A stretch of DNA of 64,000 nt from Sclerodactyla briareus (Eukaryota; Echinodermata; Holothuroidea; Dendrochirotida; Sclerodactylidae): contig JAODTK010003599.1 of assembly GCA_026419785.1 (NCBI GenBank), positions 124,001-188,000 of the forward strand, read 5' to 3'. Made by a program: the position numbers and the translations under genes. This document shows, in pieces, positions 38,301 to 44,340 of this stretch. The notes under the pieces were generated by a model. That model did not search any database and was not told the origin of the DNA. It saw only the letters and a program-made list of their open reading frames with translations. Every line of letters begins with the position of its first letter. The first letter of the stretch is position 1.

Positions 38301-41213
38301 AGCTGACTAGAGTGCAAATTCAAATAATCAGTTAATTGTAGATTGTTTTGTTATGATTTGCTTGAAAAAAGTTTGGACAAATTTAGCTTGTAAAACCCAA
38401 TAACTCAATCAGACCTAGTTAGATGAAGCCCATACTTGGTTATGTGTGTGCCCTGCCCCCTATGATGCGTACATGGACACTATTGTCTTTGAACTGAAAT
38501 CTAGTTAACATGATCACTTAACCAGGCCAATTCAATCAGGATGGAATAGCTCTGAATCCATGGTTTCAAGGTCAGAAGGTCATCTAGCGGACGCAGCGGA
38601 GGAAGAATCACTAAGCCCTTTGGCGTTCTGATGTCTAAGAAGTAACACTCTCCATTATACCTATAAGCCATGTTCACACCTCTTATGACATAAATTGTTG
38701 AAGGATACTTGAATAATGTGTCACAACAAGTCACGCCAATCACATTATTGTTCCTTATCGTTTCATAGCTCTCGGTTTAGCAGCCTTGATCATTCTGGAA
38801 CCAATCATATGACCGTGGAGGGACAGCGAGGAGGGAGTTCCAAGGGGTAGTAATGGCCAGTGTGAACAAGAGGCATGGGTCATCGATGGGACAGACAGCA
38901 GTGAAGGATATGTTAAAGATTTTGTATTGTAAGGTGAGTAGGGAGTGCTTGATGACGGTGTCACATGGATAGGTGGTCAAGGAACAGCTCCAGGGGATGG
39001 GAATTCTGGGATGTGATGTCATTGGAACAGGTGAAATGGTGTCATTGATGGGGACAGATGCCAGTGAAGGGTATGGTAAGAATCATGTCAGTCGACGTAG
39101 GGTGATGATGCGTGGCATCAGTGGGATAGGTGGTCATCAGGAACAGCCCCAGGGTTTATTTGTAGGAGTAGTTAAGTTCCTTTTGTGAAAAAGAAATGGG
39201 TGTGTAATTGATGCGAACGGACGTGTTGATGTTAACATTAGTGAGGTTGTTATTGGACATGTTGTTTGGAGATGGGAAGGGGAAGGGGAGGGGGGCCAGT
39301 GGGTGACAAAGAGGACCAGCCAAGATCAGAGCAAGGGCGGGACTGTTATTGCTGGAAGGTGATGGAGAACCCATGCACACCCCAGGACCGTTGTCTTAGG
39401 CGGAGCGTTGAGGCATGCCAACCCGGGCAAAGTATATTAAATTGCTGATATTATACAGTGCCATGTGGAGCTGGAGTAGGTGAATTGTTACAGTCACATT
39501 GTTATATATCCATCCATCCAACAATTGATTAAAATTGTTGCTCCTCCTTGCAGGGTGTGGTCGATCATGATGATGGAAACACTCGGTTACAATGACCACT
39601 GAGGTGAAGGGCATCTGGGAGGGTTCAAAGAAGTGAGGGAAAAGGTAATCTAGGGGTCCATTTTGGCTATTGTGAACAAAATGCAAAATGCTCTCTCCCA
39701 CCAGACCAAATGGAATGTTCATGAAATGGTCAGTATTTTCAGTGACCAGTGGTGCATAGGGAGTGTTCAGGAATTTTAGGTCAAATGTCATCTAGGGGTC
39801 GTTTGGCCAAAAAAGGTAATTTTGGGGGGTCAAACAGTCCAAAACGCTTTTTCTCCACAGATCGAATTGGATGATCATGATAGTTGGTTATTTCATCTTG
39901 ACCAATGGTCAAGGAAATTTGACGTCAAAGGTCATCTAGGGGTCAGGTTCTTCGGCCATTGCGAAAAATGCAAAATGCTTCTCCTCCTACAGTTTCAAAT
40001 CGGATGTTCATGAAACTTAGTCAGATTATCAGTGACCAATGGATTATACAGGAATTTGAGGTCATCATAAGAGGTCATTTTGGCCCAAAAGGTCATTTTT
40101 GGGGTCAAAACAGTCAAAAACATAGTCCTACCACAGATTGAATTGATGATCATGATAGTGGTCATTATTATCATGACCAATGGTACATAATGGATTGTTC
40201 AGGAAGTTAAGGTCAAATGTCATCTAAGGGGTCAATTTTGGCATTTTGCAAAAAACTGCAAATGTTTCTCCTTCAGTCCAAATGGAAAATGTTCATGAAA
40301 CTTGGATAGTATTATCAGTGACCAATGGTACTCATGGGGTGTTAGGAGAATTTGAGGTCAAGGGTCATCTCGGGGTCATTTTGGCCGAAAAGCCTTCTTG
40401 CAAAATGGATCTGTAGACATTATTCACCAGGTTTTGTGTGACAATTTTTTTCTTACCTAAATATAACAAAGGTGTGGGGCCCCAAAGAACAGTTCTATTA
40501 GATTTTTTAGCTATTATGATCAGAGGCGTATGACATTGTCAATACCAAAATCATTATGATGCACCTGAAATGACCAATTCAAAAACACACTTTTACTTGT
40601 AATAGCATACTAATAGTATGGATATATCGGCGGGGGAGCGGACTGTTCCATTGGCACTTTGTTTCTAATTACTATATAGGCATGTGAACACAAACTCTTT
40701 ATAATATCTATAAACCATTCTTATATAGCGCAATATAGTCCCAAGTGATATTCTACGTGCGGTTCAGAGGATATTAATACCAAAAAAAAGCAAAAAAAAC
40801 ATCCAATTTGGAAACAAGTGTGACCTAAGTAATTCCTGGTACCGTGTAAGCACTTACATTTGAGGATTCAACAACCCAGATCAAATTGCAGCTGATACGA
40901 GAGTGAAATGAATCTCAAAACTGGGTGTTCTCTCTTGATCGGCCATGCAGTTTGAAGAAAATATGGTGCACAAGCAACTGATTAAGTTCGGTATCCCGTG
41001 TTCACACCGTCAAGAACTACTCTGCTTCCAGGTTACGTCAAACGACATGTCGGCTACGCGAGCGAGCTCCGGTCCAAACGCAAGGCAAGGGGGAGTACAC
41101 TATGAGTGCAGTCGCTACCAGCCGTGCCGATCCAACTCCAGGCGGAGCTGACCCAGGCGTACCAGGATGAGAAGGGTCAAAGCCAGGTCAAATCATCAAA
41201 GAGGTCAAGATGA
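493..41213 (+). CDS. GFM1: Mitochondrial elongation factor G1 gene (19 exons, 5' end missing)
   Basis: This is the gene for mitochondrial translation elongation factor G1, a translational GTPase that drives ribosome translocation in the mitochondrial matrix. Conceptual translation of 19 GT/AG-bounded segments gives the family motifs in order: P-loop HIDSGKT, G2 [13 protein letters not shown]3 DTPG|H across a splice junction, G4 NKLD, a G5-like [10 protein letters not shown], domain [16 protein letters not shown], domain [17 protein letters not shown] and GMGEL, domain IV KQSGGAGQFG and [11 protein letters not shown], and domain V ending in SRYQPC and a short basic tail. The order and spacing follow vertebrate GFM1, as recalled. 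The initiator exon and transit peptide are not in the window, and one stretch of about 14 residues between domains II and III was not located. Most exons contain small indels that break the frame, so no single ORF spans them. Paralogue GFM2 is less likely, because the motifs match EF-G1 closely throughout. Confidence 0.95.
999..1075. repeat. Poly-G run (about 20 G) followed by GGT/GGA-rich tract
   Basis: An uninterrupted G run ends near 1019 and passes into (GGT/GGA)-rich sequence. The Pro-rich and Gly-rich frames here are by-products of this composition, not genes. Confidence 0.9.
1938..2068 (+). CDS. GFM1: GFM1 exon, switch I/G2 and start of G3
   Basis: The acceptor is cctgtag|gtgagg and the donor is accag|gtacag. 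The exon encodes VRGKDNVGA, a broken stretch, then [17 protein letters not shown] and [15 protein letters not shown]. The switch I threonine (RGITI) and the DTPG of motif G3 are intact. About 2 nt are missing between VGA and MELER. The exon ends after the first base of the glycine codon, which the next exon completes. Confidence 0.93.
2561..2574. repeat. Poly-G run (14 G)
   Basis: A mononucleotide run in the GFM1 intron that spans 2069-3516. The rest of that intron shows no recognisable feature. Confidence 0.9.
3517..3681 (+). CDS. GFM1: GFM1 exon, G3 end to G4 (NKLD)
   Basis: The acceptor is tctttcag|gacacg and the donor is gatag|gtcagt. The exon encodes [15 protein letters not shown], then [22 protein letters not shown], and after a 1-nt loss [19 protein letters not shown] is the guanine-specificity motif G4. 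Aspartate is expected after RVL, but the sequence reads methionine there through two offsetting 1-nt changes. The last third of this exon, together with its donor, is the seed of the tandem array downstream. Confidence 0.94.
3720..5130 (+). repeat. Tandem array of partial GFM1 exon plus donor (about 10 copies)
   Basis: Each unit of about 110-165 bp carries a shortened end of the exon at 3517-3681 (codons for [15 protein letters not shown]), the donor junction GATAG|GTTAGTCAGG, and about 90 bp of the following intron (GTGTTGAAATTGGGTTGAGT). Copies of the NKLD codons start near 3811, 3961, 4111, 4237, 4362, 4513, 4636, 4773, 4925 and 5093. The copies near 4237 and 4636 share private variants (gacagagataccatg, aagaaggtagattgg), which implies a higher-order repeat of about 400 bp. 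The unit has lost the middle of the exon. No strong acceptor precedes the copies. Confidence 0.93.
5645..5880 (+). repeat. Two diverged copies of the exon/donor unit
   Basis: Two degenerate relatives of the array unit lie about 0.5 kb past its end. The one at about 5660-5725 keeps GAGTCAGGCACTGAGAT and CATGCATTG. The one at about 5770-5880 keeps exon sequence that the tandem units have lost (codons VLDGA, QSQTLTV), followed by ACAGGTTAGTCAGGT. The second copy therefore arose from a fuller version of the exon. Confidence 0.75.
6476..6631 (+). CDS. GFM1: GFM1 exon after G4
   Basis: The acceptor is tctcacag|gatgaa and the donor is atttgg|gtgagt. The exon encodes [30 protein letters not shown], then after a 1-nt insertion [22 protein letters not shown]. 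This corresponds to the segment after NKLDRMG in EF-G1, within the G domain. Confidence 0.94.
7177..7250 (+). CDS. GFM1: GFM1 exon, G' part of the GTPase domain
   Basis: The acceptor is aaacag|gcagag and the donor is catag|gtatgt. It encodes [20 protein letters not shown] and QELI, the counterpart of the vertebrate segment ending HRQELIE. One nucleotide appears to be missing at the 5' junction, because the frame from the previous exon does not carry over cleanly. Confidence 0.88.
7333..8600 (+). repeat. Low-copy intronic repeat block with AGCTC hairpin start
   Basis: The block opens with a short hairpin (ACCAGCTATGCTGGT flanked by AGCTCA and GAGCT), then (CTAT)n, then about five diverged units of about 150-250 bp. 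The units share 'gtaccttcggggtgttcagg', 'gggcccttgggccatt' and 'tgcatctcctcc'. Similar hairpin-headed repeats are known in marine invertebrate genomes. No coding sequence is visible. Confidence 0.7.
8985..9405 (+). repeat. Dispersed repeat, intact copy
   Basis: About 400 bp beginning 'attccagccaaaaatattt' and running to 'ttctctttaacattg'. A second copy elsewhere in the window is split, with its first half at 26164-26380 and its second half at 32406-32580, which makes this one the reference for the empty site. Confidence 0.8.
9410..9650 (-). mobile_element. tRNA-derived SINE-like element, copy 1
   Basis: Read on the minus strand it starts GGTTGGCACAATTGGTAGAG, which resembles a tRNA A box. 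About 30 nt later comes ACCGGGATCAAACCTGGT, a B-box or T-arm-like stem and loop. About 170 bp of unrelated body follows, including 'gccttcttgctggt', 'caatttgcaagt' and 'gtacctggtggaggatt'. The same head and body recur at 18249-18505 on the plus strand, so this is a dispersed family rather than a functional tRNA. Confidence 0.75.
9780..9925 (-). repeat. Inverted arm matching the 10.5-10.9 kb repeat
   Basis: The reverse complement reads GAGCTCCC..CAACTCTTGCC, ACACTACCCAAGAGT, CAGATCTGTTGAATATTC, the same order as the tandem unit at 10505-10935. Together the two form inverted arms about 0.6 kb apart. Confidence 0.75.
10505..10935 (+). repeat. 117-bp tandem repeat, about 3.5 units
   Basis: Units of about 117 bp share 'tgttgaatattcatg', 'ataaatgcatacattagga' and 'ctcctcccaactattgccac'. 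They are nearly identical, so the expansion is recent. An inverted single copy lies at 9780-9925. Confidence 0.9.
11046..11122 (+). CDS. GFM1: GFM1 exon, [11 protein letters not shown] segment
   Basis: The acceptor is ctcccag|aatgtg and the donor is ttgaag|gtattt. The exon completes the glutamate codon and encodes [20 protein letters not shown] and VDQLK with no frame break. It is preceded by a 3.8-kb intron that is rich in repeats. Confidence 0.92.
11470..11880 (+). repeat. 112-bp tandem repeat, 2-3 units
   Basis: Two good copies share 'cactgtcatgttttcggga', 'gtccccaatcaccaagtttc' and 'actaactctgtattttca' (near 11690 and 11802). A more diverged copy precedes them from about 11500. The open frames on both strands are due to the repeat. 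Confidence 0.8.
12249..12329 (+). CDS. GFM1: GFM1 exon, G5 motif region
   Basis: The acceptor is ctgtttag|gcggcc and the donor is gtacag|gttgtt. It encodes 27 intact residues, [18 protein letters not shown] then TALKNKGVQ. The TAL corresponds to the SAL of motif G5, which contacts the guanine base in EF-G proteins. Confidence 0.94.
12530..12544. repeat. Poly-G run (15 G)
   Basis: A mononucleotide run in the intron 12330-14639. Apart from this run I see no repeat or gene in that intron. Confidence 0.9.
14640..14711 (+). CDS. GFM1: GFM1 exon, G domain to domain II linker
   Basis: The acceptor is ctctttcag|accttac. It encodes [17 protein letters not shown], matching the [15 protein letters not shown] of the family. 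After this the expected NFAIL reading needs a small indel correction. The donor is taken as ttga|gtaaat, so the exact 3' end is less certain than the rest. Confidence 0.85.
   Translation, partial: TLLDSVLDYLPNPSEVKLCNLDD
15451..15525 (+). CDS. GFM1: GFM1 exon, start of domain II
   Basis: The acceptor is cctccgcag|ggagga and the donor is ggagg|gtaagt. It encodes [20 protein letters not shown], then AFKLE once about 2 nt are restored. The length matches the vertebrate segment before VGRFGQLTY. One extra G in the run at the donor is likely, since the next exon is in phase 0. Confidence 0.82.
15744..16140 (+). repeat. Low-copy tandem repeat, 3 units of about 150 bp
   Basis: Units share 'aaggggcataatg', 'aaaattgcaaa', 'acagattag' and 'agggtgctcagggatttga', near 15746, 15893 and 16050. 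The family resembles the block at 7333-8600. Just after it, at 16240-16400, lies a GC-rich segment with a tRNA-like head on the minus strand (GGTTGGCGCAGCTTACC), possibly another SINE. Confidence 0.75.
17325..17360. repeat. Longest poly-G run (36 G)
   Basis: An uninterrupted run of 36 G in the intron before the exon at 18078. Its true length is uncertain, because such runs are often mis-sized in assemblies. Confidence 0.9.
18078..18215 (+). CDS. GFM1: GFM1 exon, domain II beta barrel
   Basis: The acceptor is aatcatcag|gctggg and the donor is atggag|gtaagg. It is a clean 46-codon exon: [46 protein letters not shown]. There is no frame break. A tRNA-derived SINE-like element starts about 34 bp after the donor. 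Confidence 0.96.
18249..18505 (+). mobile_element. tRNA-derived SINE-like element, copy 2
   Basis: This is a plus-strand copy of the family at 9410-9650: head GTGGGTGGGACAAATTGGTA, GAGACCGGAGTTTGATAATC, then 'gccttcttgctggtt', 'caatttgcaagt' and 'gtacctggtgaaggattgca'. It begins about 34 bp after the donor of the exon at 18078-18215. Confidence 0.75.
18840..19340 (+). repeat. Dispersed/tandem repeat, two units of about 280 bp
   Basis: Units share 'ttggccaattttggcttgta', 'catacttggtatgtgtgtt', 'ccccatgagagtactt' and 'gaggtcaggtctgaggtc'. Relatives occur at about 34860-35620 (both orientations), 38360-38640 and 44740-45560, so it is a dispersed family of this genome. Confidence 0.75.
19941..19998 (+). 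repeat. Pyrimidine minisatellite forming a splice tract
   Basis: A 14-bp unit CTCTCTCCCCCACT is repeated about three times and then degrades into CTCCCTCGCCAG, the acceptor of the GFM1 exon at 20001. The whole polypyrimidine tract of this acceptor is therefore a minisatellite. Confidence 0.9.
20001..20060 (+). CDS. GFM1: GFM1 exon, end of domain II
   Basis: The acceptor is ctcgccag|gatgtg and the donor is agcg|gtatgg. It encodes [11 protein letters not shown], then after restoring one deleted [10 protein letters not shown]. The polypyrimidine tract before it is a short tandem repeat (annotated separately). Confidence 0.93.
20480..21490 (+). repeat. GT-headed repeat block with units of about 130 bp
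   Basis: The block starts with (GT)n and 'ggtcgcacttctcgttcgcg', then has about four diverged units sharing 'aatttgcataattt', 'aagtttgtcagatttt', 'gatttggggtcaaggaggtc' and 'attcaacatacct'. It fills most of the intron 20061-22175, where one short GFM1 segment is expected but not seen. Confidence 0.75.
22176..22232 (+). CDS. GFM1: GFM1 exon, start of domain III
   Basis: The acceptor is tttcttag|gaatcc and the donor is aaaaag|gtaaga. It encodes [19 protein letters not shown] with no frame break, matching the ESIHVPDPVISIAMKPSNK segment. The donor is the first unit of a tandem array. The preceding segment of the protein (about 14 residues) has no visible exon between 20061 and 22175. Confidence 0.94.
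22233..22745 (+). repeat. 13-unit tandem array of donor-like sequences
   Basis: Units of 39-43 bp begin at 22233, 22276, 22312, 22353, 22392, 22431, 22474, 22517, 22560, 22599, 22642, 22681 and 22720. Unit 1 starts with the real donor of the exon at 22176-22232 (AAG|GTAAGAATG...CTGTATGATTTTATG). Later units read GTAAGCATTATTACTGTGTG, TTTTGATGTATACTCACAG. Junctions at 22431, 22517, 22560, 22642 and 22681 spell CAG|GTAAGC, a near-ideal 5' splice site. Length differences come from one or two copies of ACTC. Confidence 0.95.
23218..23307 (+). CDS. GFM1: GFM1 exon, domain III
   Basis: The acceptor is tccccacag|acagat and the donor is aaggag|gtagtt. It encodes 30 intact residues, [20 protein letters not shown] then [10 protein letters not shown]. 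Confidence 0.96.
25459..25587 (+). CDS. GFM1: GFM1 exon, domain III end and domain IV start
   Basis: The acceptor is cttttgcag|acaatt and the donor is ggaga|gtgagt. It encodes TIVSGMGEL, a broken HLEV (two single-base losses), [20 protein letters not shown] and AFR. The 3' end, where an ETI...LE reading is expected, needs one more indel. Confidence 0.93.
26164..26380 (+). repeat. First half of a split dispersed repeat
   Basis: It matches the start of the repeat at 8985-9405 ('attccagtcaaaaatattta', 'catgccaatcaaa', 'ggcaacattggatgacgtc'). The match stops near 26380 and resumes at about 32406, across a 6-kb insertion. Confidence 0.8.
27160..27650. repeat. Three diverged GC-rich modules, unassigned
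   Basis: The phrase 'ggggttcttcgaggagatcc' with 'cacaggccgac' occurs near 27177, as 'ggggctttcgatggagatcc' near 27337, and as 'ggggttcttcgatgagagcc' near 27575. 'GGAGCCATGCTGGTAGGTAC' recurs near 27230 and 27630. A 122-codon frame on the minus strand (27101-27469) and a 130-codon frame on the plus strand (26990-27382) overlap here. I recognise neither as a known protein. Confidence 0.55.
28108..28126. repeat. Poly-G run, start of a G-rich repeat zone
   Basis: A run of about 19 G. From here to 31420 there are repeated G/C-rich elements of the form 'cgacggggggg' paired with 'ccccgacg' and 'ggcgccac' (28980-29090, 29660-29740, 31240-31410), consistent with palindromic dispersed elements. Confidence 0.7.
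30650..30683. repeat. Poly-C run (about 33 bp, one T interruption)
   Basis: Two C runs are separated by a single T. The proline-rich frame over it is a compositional artefact. Confidence 0.9.
31588..31660 (-). mobile_element. tRNA-like segment, probably SINE-derived
   Basis: On the minus strand CCGGG-TACAAAT-CCCGG forms a perfect 5-bp T-arm with a 7-nt loop, preceded by GCCTAGTGGGTCAAGTG as an A-box-like region. No matching acceptor stem is present (CTCGTAC has no partner), so a functional tRNA gene is unlikely. Confidence 0.5.
32406..32580 (+). repeat. Second half of the split dispersed repeat
   Basis: It matches the end of the repeat at 8985-9405 ('tggtagat', 'ttgccagtttgcccaaatca', 'gcaaattatatgaaa', 'tgatattcgaatg', 'tattctcttcaaccatt'). 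Confidence 0.8.
33210..33283 (+). CDS. GFM1: GFM1 exon, KQSGGAGQFG of domain IV
   Basis: The acceptor is tctgttaag|gttgaa and the donor is attagag|gtaagt. The reading HK...QSGGAGQFG.RVQ appears only when three homopolymers (GGGGG, CCC, TT) are each shortened by one base. No other indel is needed in that stretch. This loop-containing segment of domain IV is highly conserved in EF-G1. The intron before it is 7.6 kb. Confidence 0.85.
33817..33920 (+). CDS. GFM1: GFM1 exon, domain IV (NVPKQFVP)
   Basis: The acceptor is ttctccag|ccctct and the donor is gaaaag|gttcgt. Readable pieces are [14 protein letters not shown], then [13 protein letters not shown], corresponding to SNIPKQFVPAVEK in vertebrates. 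At least two indels interrupt the middle. Confidence 0.85.
34147..34672. repeat. Long (GTAT)n tetranucleotide microsatellite
   Basis: About 525 bp of TATG/GTAT repeats with single-base slips. The long Tyr/His/Thr-rich frames on the minus strand are translations of this repeat and not genes. Confidence 0.95.
34850..35690. repeat. Dispersed repeat in opposite orientations plus (CA)n
   Basis: One copy of the 18840-19340 family runs forward at about 34860-34990 ('ggccaatttgagcttgtgaa', 'ttacttggtatgtgggtgtc'). Inverted copies follow at about 35000-35420 and 35440-35640 ('cacataccgagtatgagctt'). A (CA)n tract sits at 35654-35679. Confidence 0.75.
36345..36493 (+). CDS. GFM1: GFM1 exon, domain IV ([11 protein letters not shown])
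   Basis: The acceptor is tattctag|ggtttc and the donor is caaaaag|gtaata. Across frames it encodes [40 protein letters not shown] and EGAL. These match the EKG...SGHKLSG and LQDGAHHMVDS segments. Three or four single-base indels separate the pieces. Confidence 0.92.
38769..38933 (+). CDS. GFM1: GFM1 exon, start of domain V
   Basis: The acceptor is gtttcatag|ctctcg and the donor is tgtaag|gtgagt. Readable pieces are [33 protein letters not shown] and VKILYCK. These match ILEPIM.VEVV and EFQGQVIAGINRRHGVI of the family. Several indels break the frame. The middle of this exon recurs about 160 bp downstream. Confidence 0.9.
39015..39160 (+). repeat. Second, partial copy of the GFM1 domain V exon region
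   Basis: It matches 38870-39000 with an offset of about 160 bp: GTCATTGATGGGGACAGATG and CCAGTGAAGGGTATG (codons [10 protein letters not shown]), then 'ggataggtggtcatcagg' and 'aacagccccaggg'. The 5' half of the exon is poorly conserved in this copy. A GGTAAG follows TAT in place of the original VKILYCK codons. Confidence 0.75.
39570..40400 (+). repeat. Tandem repeat, about six units of about 145 bp
   Basis: Units share 'gaccaatggtacat', 'caggaatttgaggtca', 'ggtcatctaggggtca', 'tttggccaaaa' and 'tgcttctcctcc'. Anchors (gaccaatgg or a variant) lie near 39594, 39755, 39900, 40033, 40176 and 40319. Confidence 0.8.
41032..41213 (+). CDS. GFM1: GFM1 last exon with stop codon
   Basis: The acceptor is gcttccag|gttacg. 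Pieces in order are [53 protein letters not shown], then TGA at 41211-41213. This is the conserved FGYSTELRS and GKGEYTMEYSRYQP end of EF-G1 with a short basic C-terminal tail. There are a few indels in the first two thirds. No clear polyadenylation signal was identified after the stop. Confidence 0.93.
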
Positions 41214-43100
41214 TGGATGAAGACATTTGGGTCAGTCAGGTGGAGAACTCCGGTGCGGACATGGGATCCGGAATCAATAAGCTGAAGGGCAAAGTGTGAT
41301 AATGAACCAATACTCCCCCCCCCCCATGCAGGGCAGGACATATTCAATGTTTGGTTAGGTAAGACGGGAGGGAAACCTTGTAGCGCTGTGGAATTGTAAT
41401 GCCATTCACTGAGTTGCATCGAAGGCAGATCTCCAAGCCCTCCAAAATGTTTTACGGCCATGGGGAAGGGTCCAGGTGGAAGGGCAAGGGCTGAATGGTG
41501 ATGATTGGAAAAGCTTGATAAGACGGTGATCTTGTAGCTCAGAACGCATTCTGGAAACAGACCGATTGCTTGAAACTGCGAGAGGGAAACTACAGTAAGC
41601 AAAATGATCTTAGCTAAAAACCGAACATACCAGAAAACTCCCAAGGCATACCGCCATGTTAAGAGGTCAAAGGTTGGAGGCTGATCAGGTCATTTCAGAG
41701 AGATAGGTCAGCCAGGTCAGTAGGAGAATTCCCTTGTAGCATTTTGAATGTTTGCCAAAGAATGAAGGCTTGATTTTTATAACTGCATCGTGAACACCGC
41801 CTGTAGGCCCCGGTCTATCCTACAAATCTATATAGAGGCATGTCAAGTGGTAACAGGTTAAAGGCATGTCAAATGGTAACAGGTTAAAGGTAGGTCAGGT
41901 GGGTTGCCCGTACCATCAAAAAGGTTATTTCTCCCTTGTAGTGTTTTGATTTGTGCAAACAAATGAGGCATAGTATCAAAGAATGTATCACAAAGAAGCC
42001 CTCTCTAGGCCCAGCGACCATGACATTGAGAGCACGAGAAGTGGTCCAAGAAGATGAAAATGTCAACTAAACAGAGTCTTGTGTTATATGGGTTGAGAAG
42101 AGTAGCAGATGAGCGTTGGGGATTAATTATTAAACAAGACTCATGTTGTGTCATCGTATGATGAATCCAGCCAAATCCAGTGTATTTGAGAGGGTGCAAG
42201 TTGGAGGTCATTCTGTTGAACTAGAAAGCTACCCCCCCCCCAGTGCTGTTGAACAAGGAATGTCTCCTGGGTCCTCACACTACCCACGTGTATAAGCTTA
42301 TGTGGCCACCTAGCGAGGTGACTTTTGAGTAGAAGTGACGGACATATGTGACGGCCTTTGGGCGGACACGATAAGGTGACAAATGGAAATGGTGTGTCGG
42401 CAGGGTTCAAACCATGTGCTGTGCAGTGTACTCAGGTGAATTGTACAGGTTGGATGTCAATGAAAACTACATTGTGAAACTTGCCAGCGCCCCTTCTACT
42501 ACAGAAGAGTCGTAAAGATGTTCGATGATCTCCTGATGTGATTTTAAAAATAACCTTTCCCTCGGATGCACCCTCCAGTTGAAGTTTCGTGTTGGTTACC
42601 TTTCTTTTCGCTCCGTAAAGTTGTATTCATCCTCGGATGTTGCTTCTGACAGCACAATCCAGTTTCATGTTTGATCTATTAATATTGTGTACTGCATACA
42701 CCTTTAAGCTTCCGTTATGCTGTTAATTACTGGTCAGGGAACACTGATTGCGGCCATTTTCTAACTGCCATGGTTTTCTAACAGCCCAAAATAGGAAGCT
42801 AAGCTATGTGAGGGTGGTCACATATTGGCATATTGCACGCAAATGGTTCATATAATGCTAGTTTCTATGGGAGCAAACAAATGCTGAAACGGCATTTGGA
42901 GGGTAACAGTTATAGTGCAGCACCCACTTCTTGTTTTGCGTCACGAACAGTCCTGAATGGACCCACCCGTGGGAACACGTGGTTCACAATCTCTCCAGTT
43001 AATATATAGCTCCATACAGGGACCAGCAAGAAGTTCATAGGGTACAGTTAATGTATGACAAGGCACTGATGGTATCTATGATAACCAATTTGATGATGCT
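41214..43100. other. Downstream of GFM1, low-copy repeats, no gene seen
   Basis: A unit of roughly 210 bp recurs loosely between 41660 and 42080 ('aggtcagccaggtcag', 'cccttgtagcattttgaat', 'aagaatgaaggc'). The 3' UTR of GFM1 must start here, but its end is not marked by a clear signal. The frames in this region are unsupported. Confidence 0.5.
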
Positions 43101-43224
43101 CCATCTGATATCGAAGATATACAAGACATTTGTTCGTGAGCCATCGACAGTGATTGATCGTTCATCACATATGTGTGACAAGGAATCTCTAGGAAACTTG
43201 CGAATAAATGCGTGCTACACCCTG

Positions 43225-43440
43225 GCCCACTGGGACCCCCCCACCCCGAGTATTTACAATTGTCTTGGGACCCCCCCTCCCCAAACATGTATTTATTACA
43301 ATTGTTGATGACAAGAGAAATTTTTCGAAAATTTGGGGGGGGGATATTAAATGGAAAAGGTGGAAAACATGGATTCTGCCCCCCCCTCCACCCATCGTGG
43401 AGCATCCTGCATCAGGAATGTTCGCCCCCCCCCCCTAGTG
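43225..43440. repeat. C/G-run palindromic repeat
   Basis: Runs CCCCCCC..., GGGGGGGG and CCCCCCCC alternate over 200 bp ('gggaccccccc', 'atttggggggggg', 'ttcgccccccccc'). It resembles the other GC-hairpin elements in this window. Confidence 0.6.
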
Positions 43441-44039
43441 GGGCAATCCCTGGTAATGAATTGTGACATGTTCTGTTATAATCGCCAAGTTTGCGAGGCG
43501 TCCAATTCAAATTATTGCAAATGATCCTAATTGCCCAAATATTAACAAACATTTTGAATATTTGTCTGCCTCCCTGGGGTATATCAAGTGAAAGAATGAA
43601 AGAGACAAGAAAATAATAACCTGTTTCTGACTCTTCATCACGATCCTCTCCTCTTTTTATATATATATAATCAATTTTATTCAGGTATCTCGTTTCTCAT
43701 TCATTCTCATTCAGAATCTGTATTATCATTTCCTTAACCCCTAACATCACAGAAATGAACAAAAGATTTATGAACTGCTAATCTCTCCTTTTTTGTGATC
43801 AGTTAAGGCAATTTATTAGTTGTTTTAATCACCTGATCTTAGAGGCTGAAAGAGAGCAAATTGACAGTTAGCTGATAATCCCACAAAATCTGAACACATA
43901 CAGAGTGTATATATTTTTTTGCCAGCCCTATTATGCTTCAATAATTCATAACATAATTCATTAGGATTAATTGTTGACCATGTCTACAAAGGATTATCAC
44001 ATATTGTTGAATTGACTAAATTAAGAAAAATCACAGAGT

Positions 44040-44340
44040 TCATACAACCTCAACCCTTTCTGATTATGTCAAATTAGACACATTGAGATTCCAGTGACTC
44101 TGAATCTGGTTTAGAAATCAGACTAAGGGTAAATCCATATCCACCAAGTTTCATGAAAAATCCACCAATATCATTGGCATAAATATGCATATTTGGACCA
44201 CTTATGACCTTTCATTAACCCTGAATCTTAGTTGATAAAAATTGGGACTAATGGTAGAATGTGTTCACTGAGTTCCATGAAAACCTGGCGAACATAAAAT
44301 TTCACAGGAATTATAATACAATTACCACTCTTAACATATT
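44040..44340 (+). repeat. Two diverged units of about 135 bp
   Basis: Units share 'aatctggtttagaaatcaga', 'gggactaatggtagaat' and 'ccaccaagtttcatgaaaa'. The segment 43450-44040 before it is AT-rich with no feature that I can name. Confidence 0.5.

Noticed and set aside
493-41213. GFM1 as a processed or decayed pseudogene
   Set aside because: Introns are present, all splice borders are kept, and the protein sequence is conserved between indels. Assembly error explains the frame breaks better.
41177-41644. 155-codon minus-strand frame overlapping the last GFM1 exon
   Set aside because: It has no family resemblance and sits opposite a supported exon and its 3' flank. It is probably chance.
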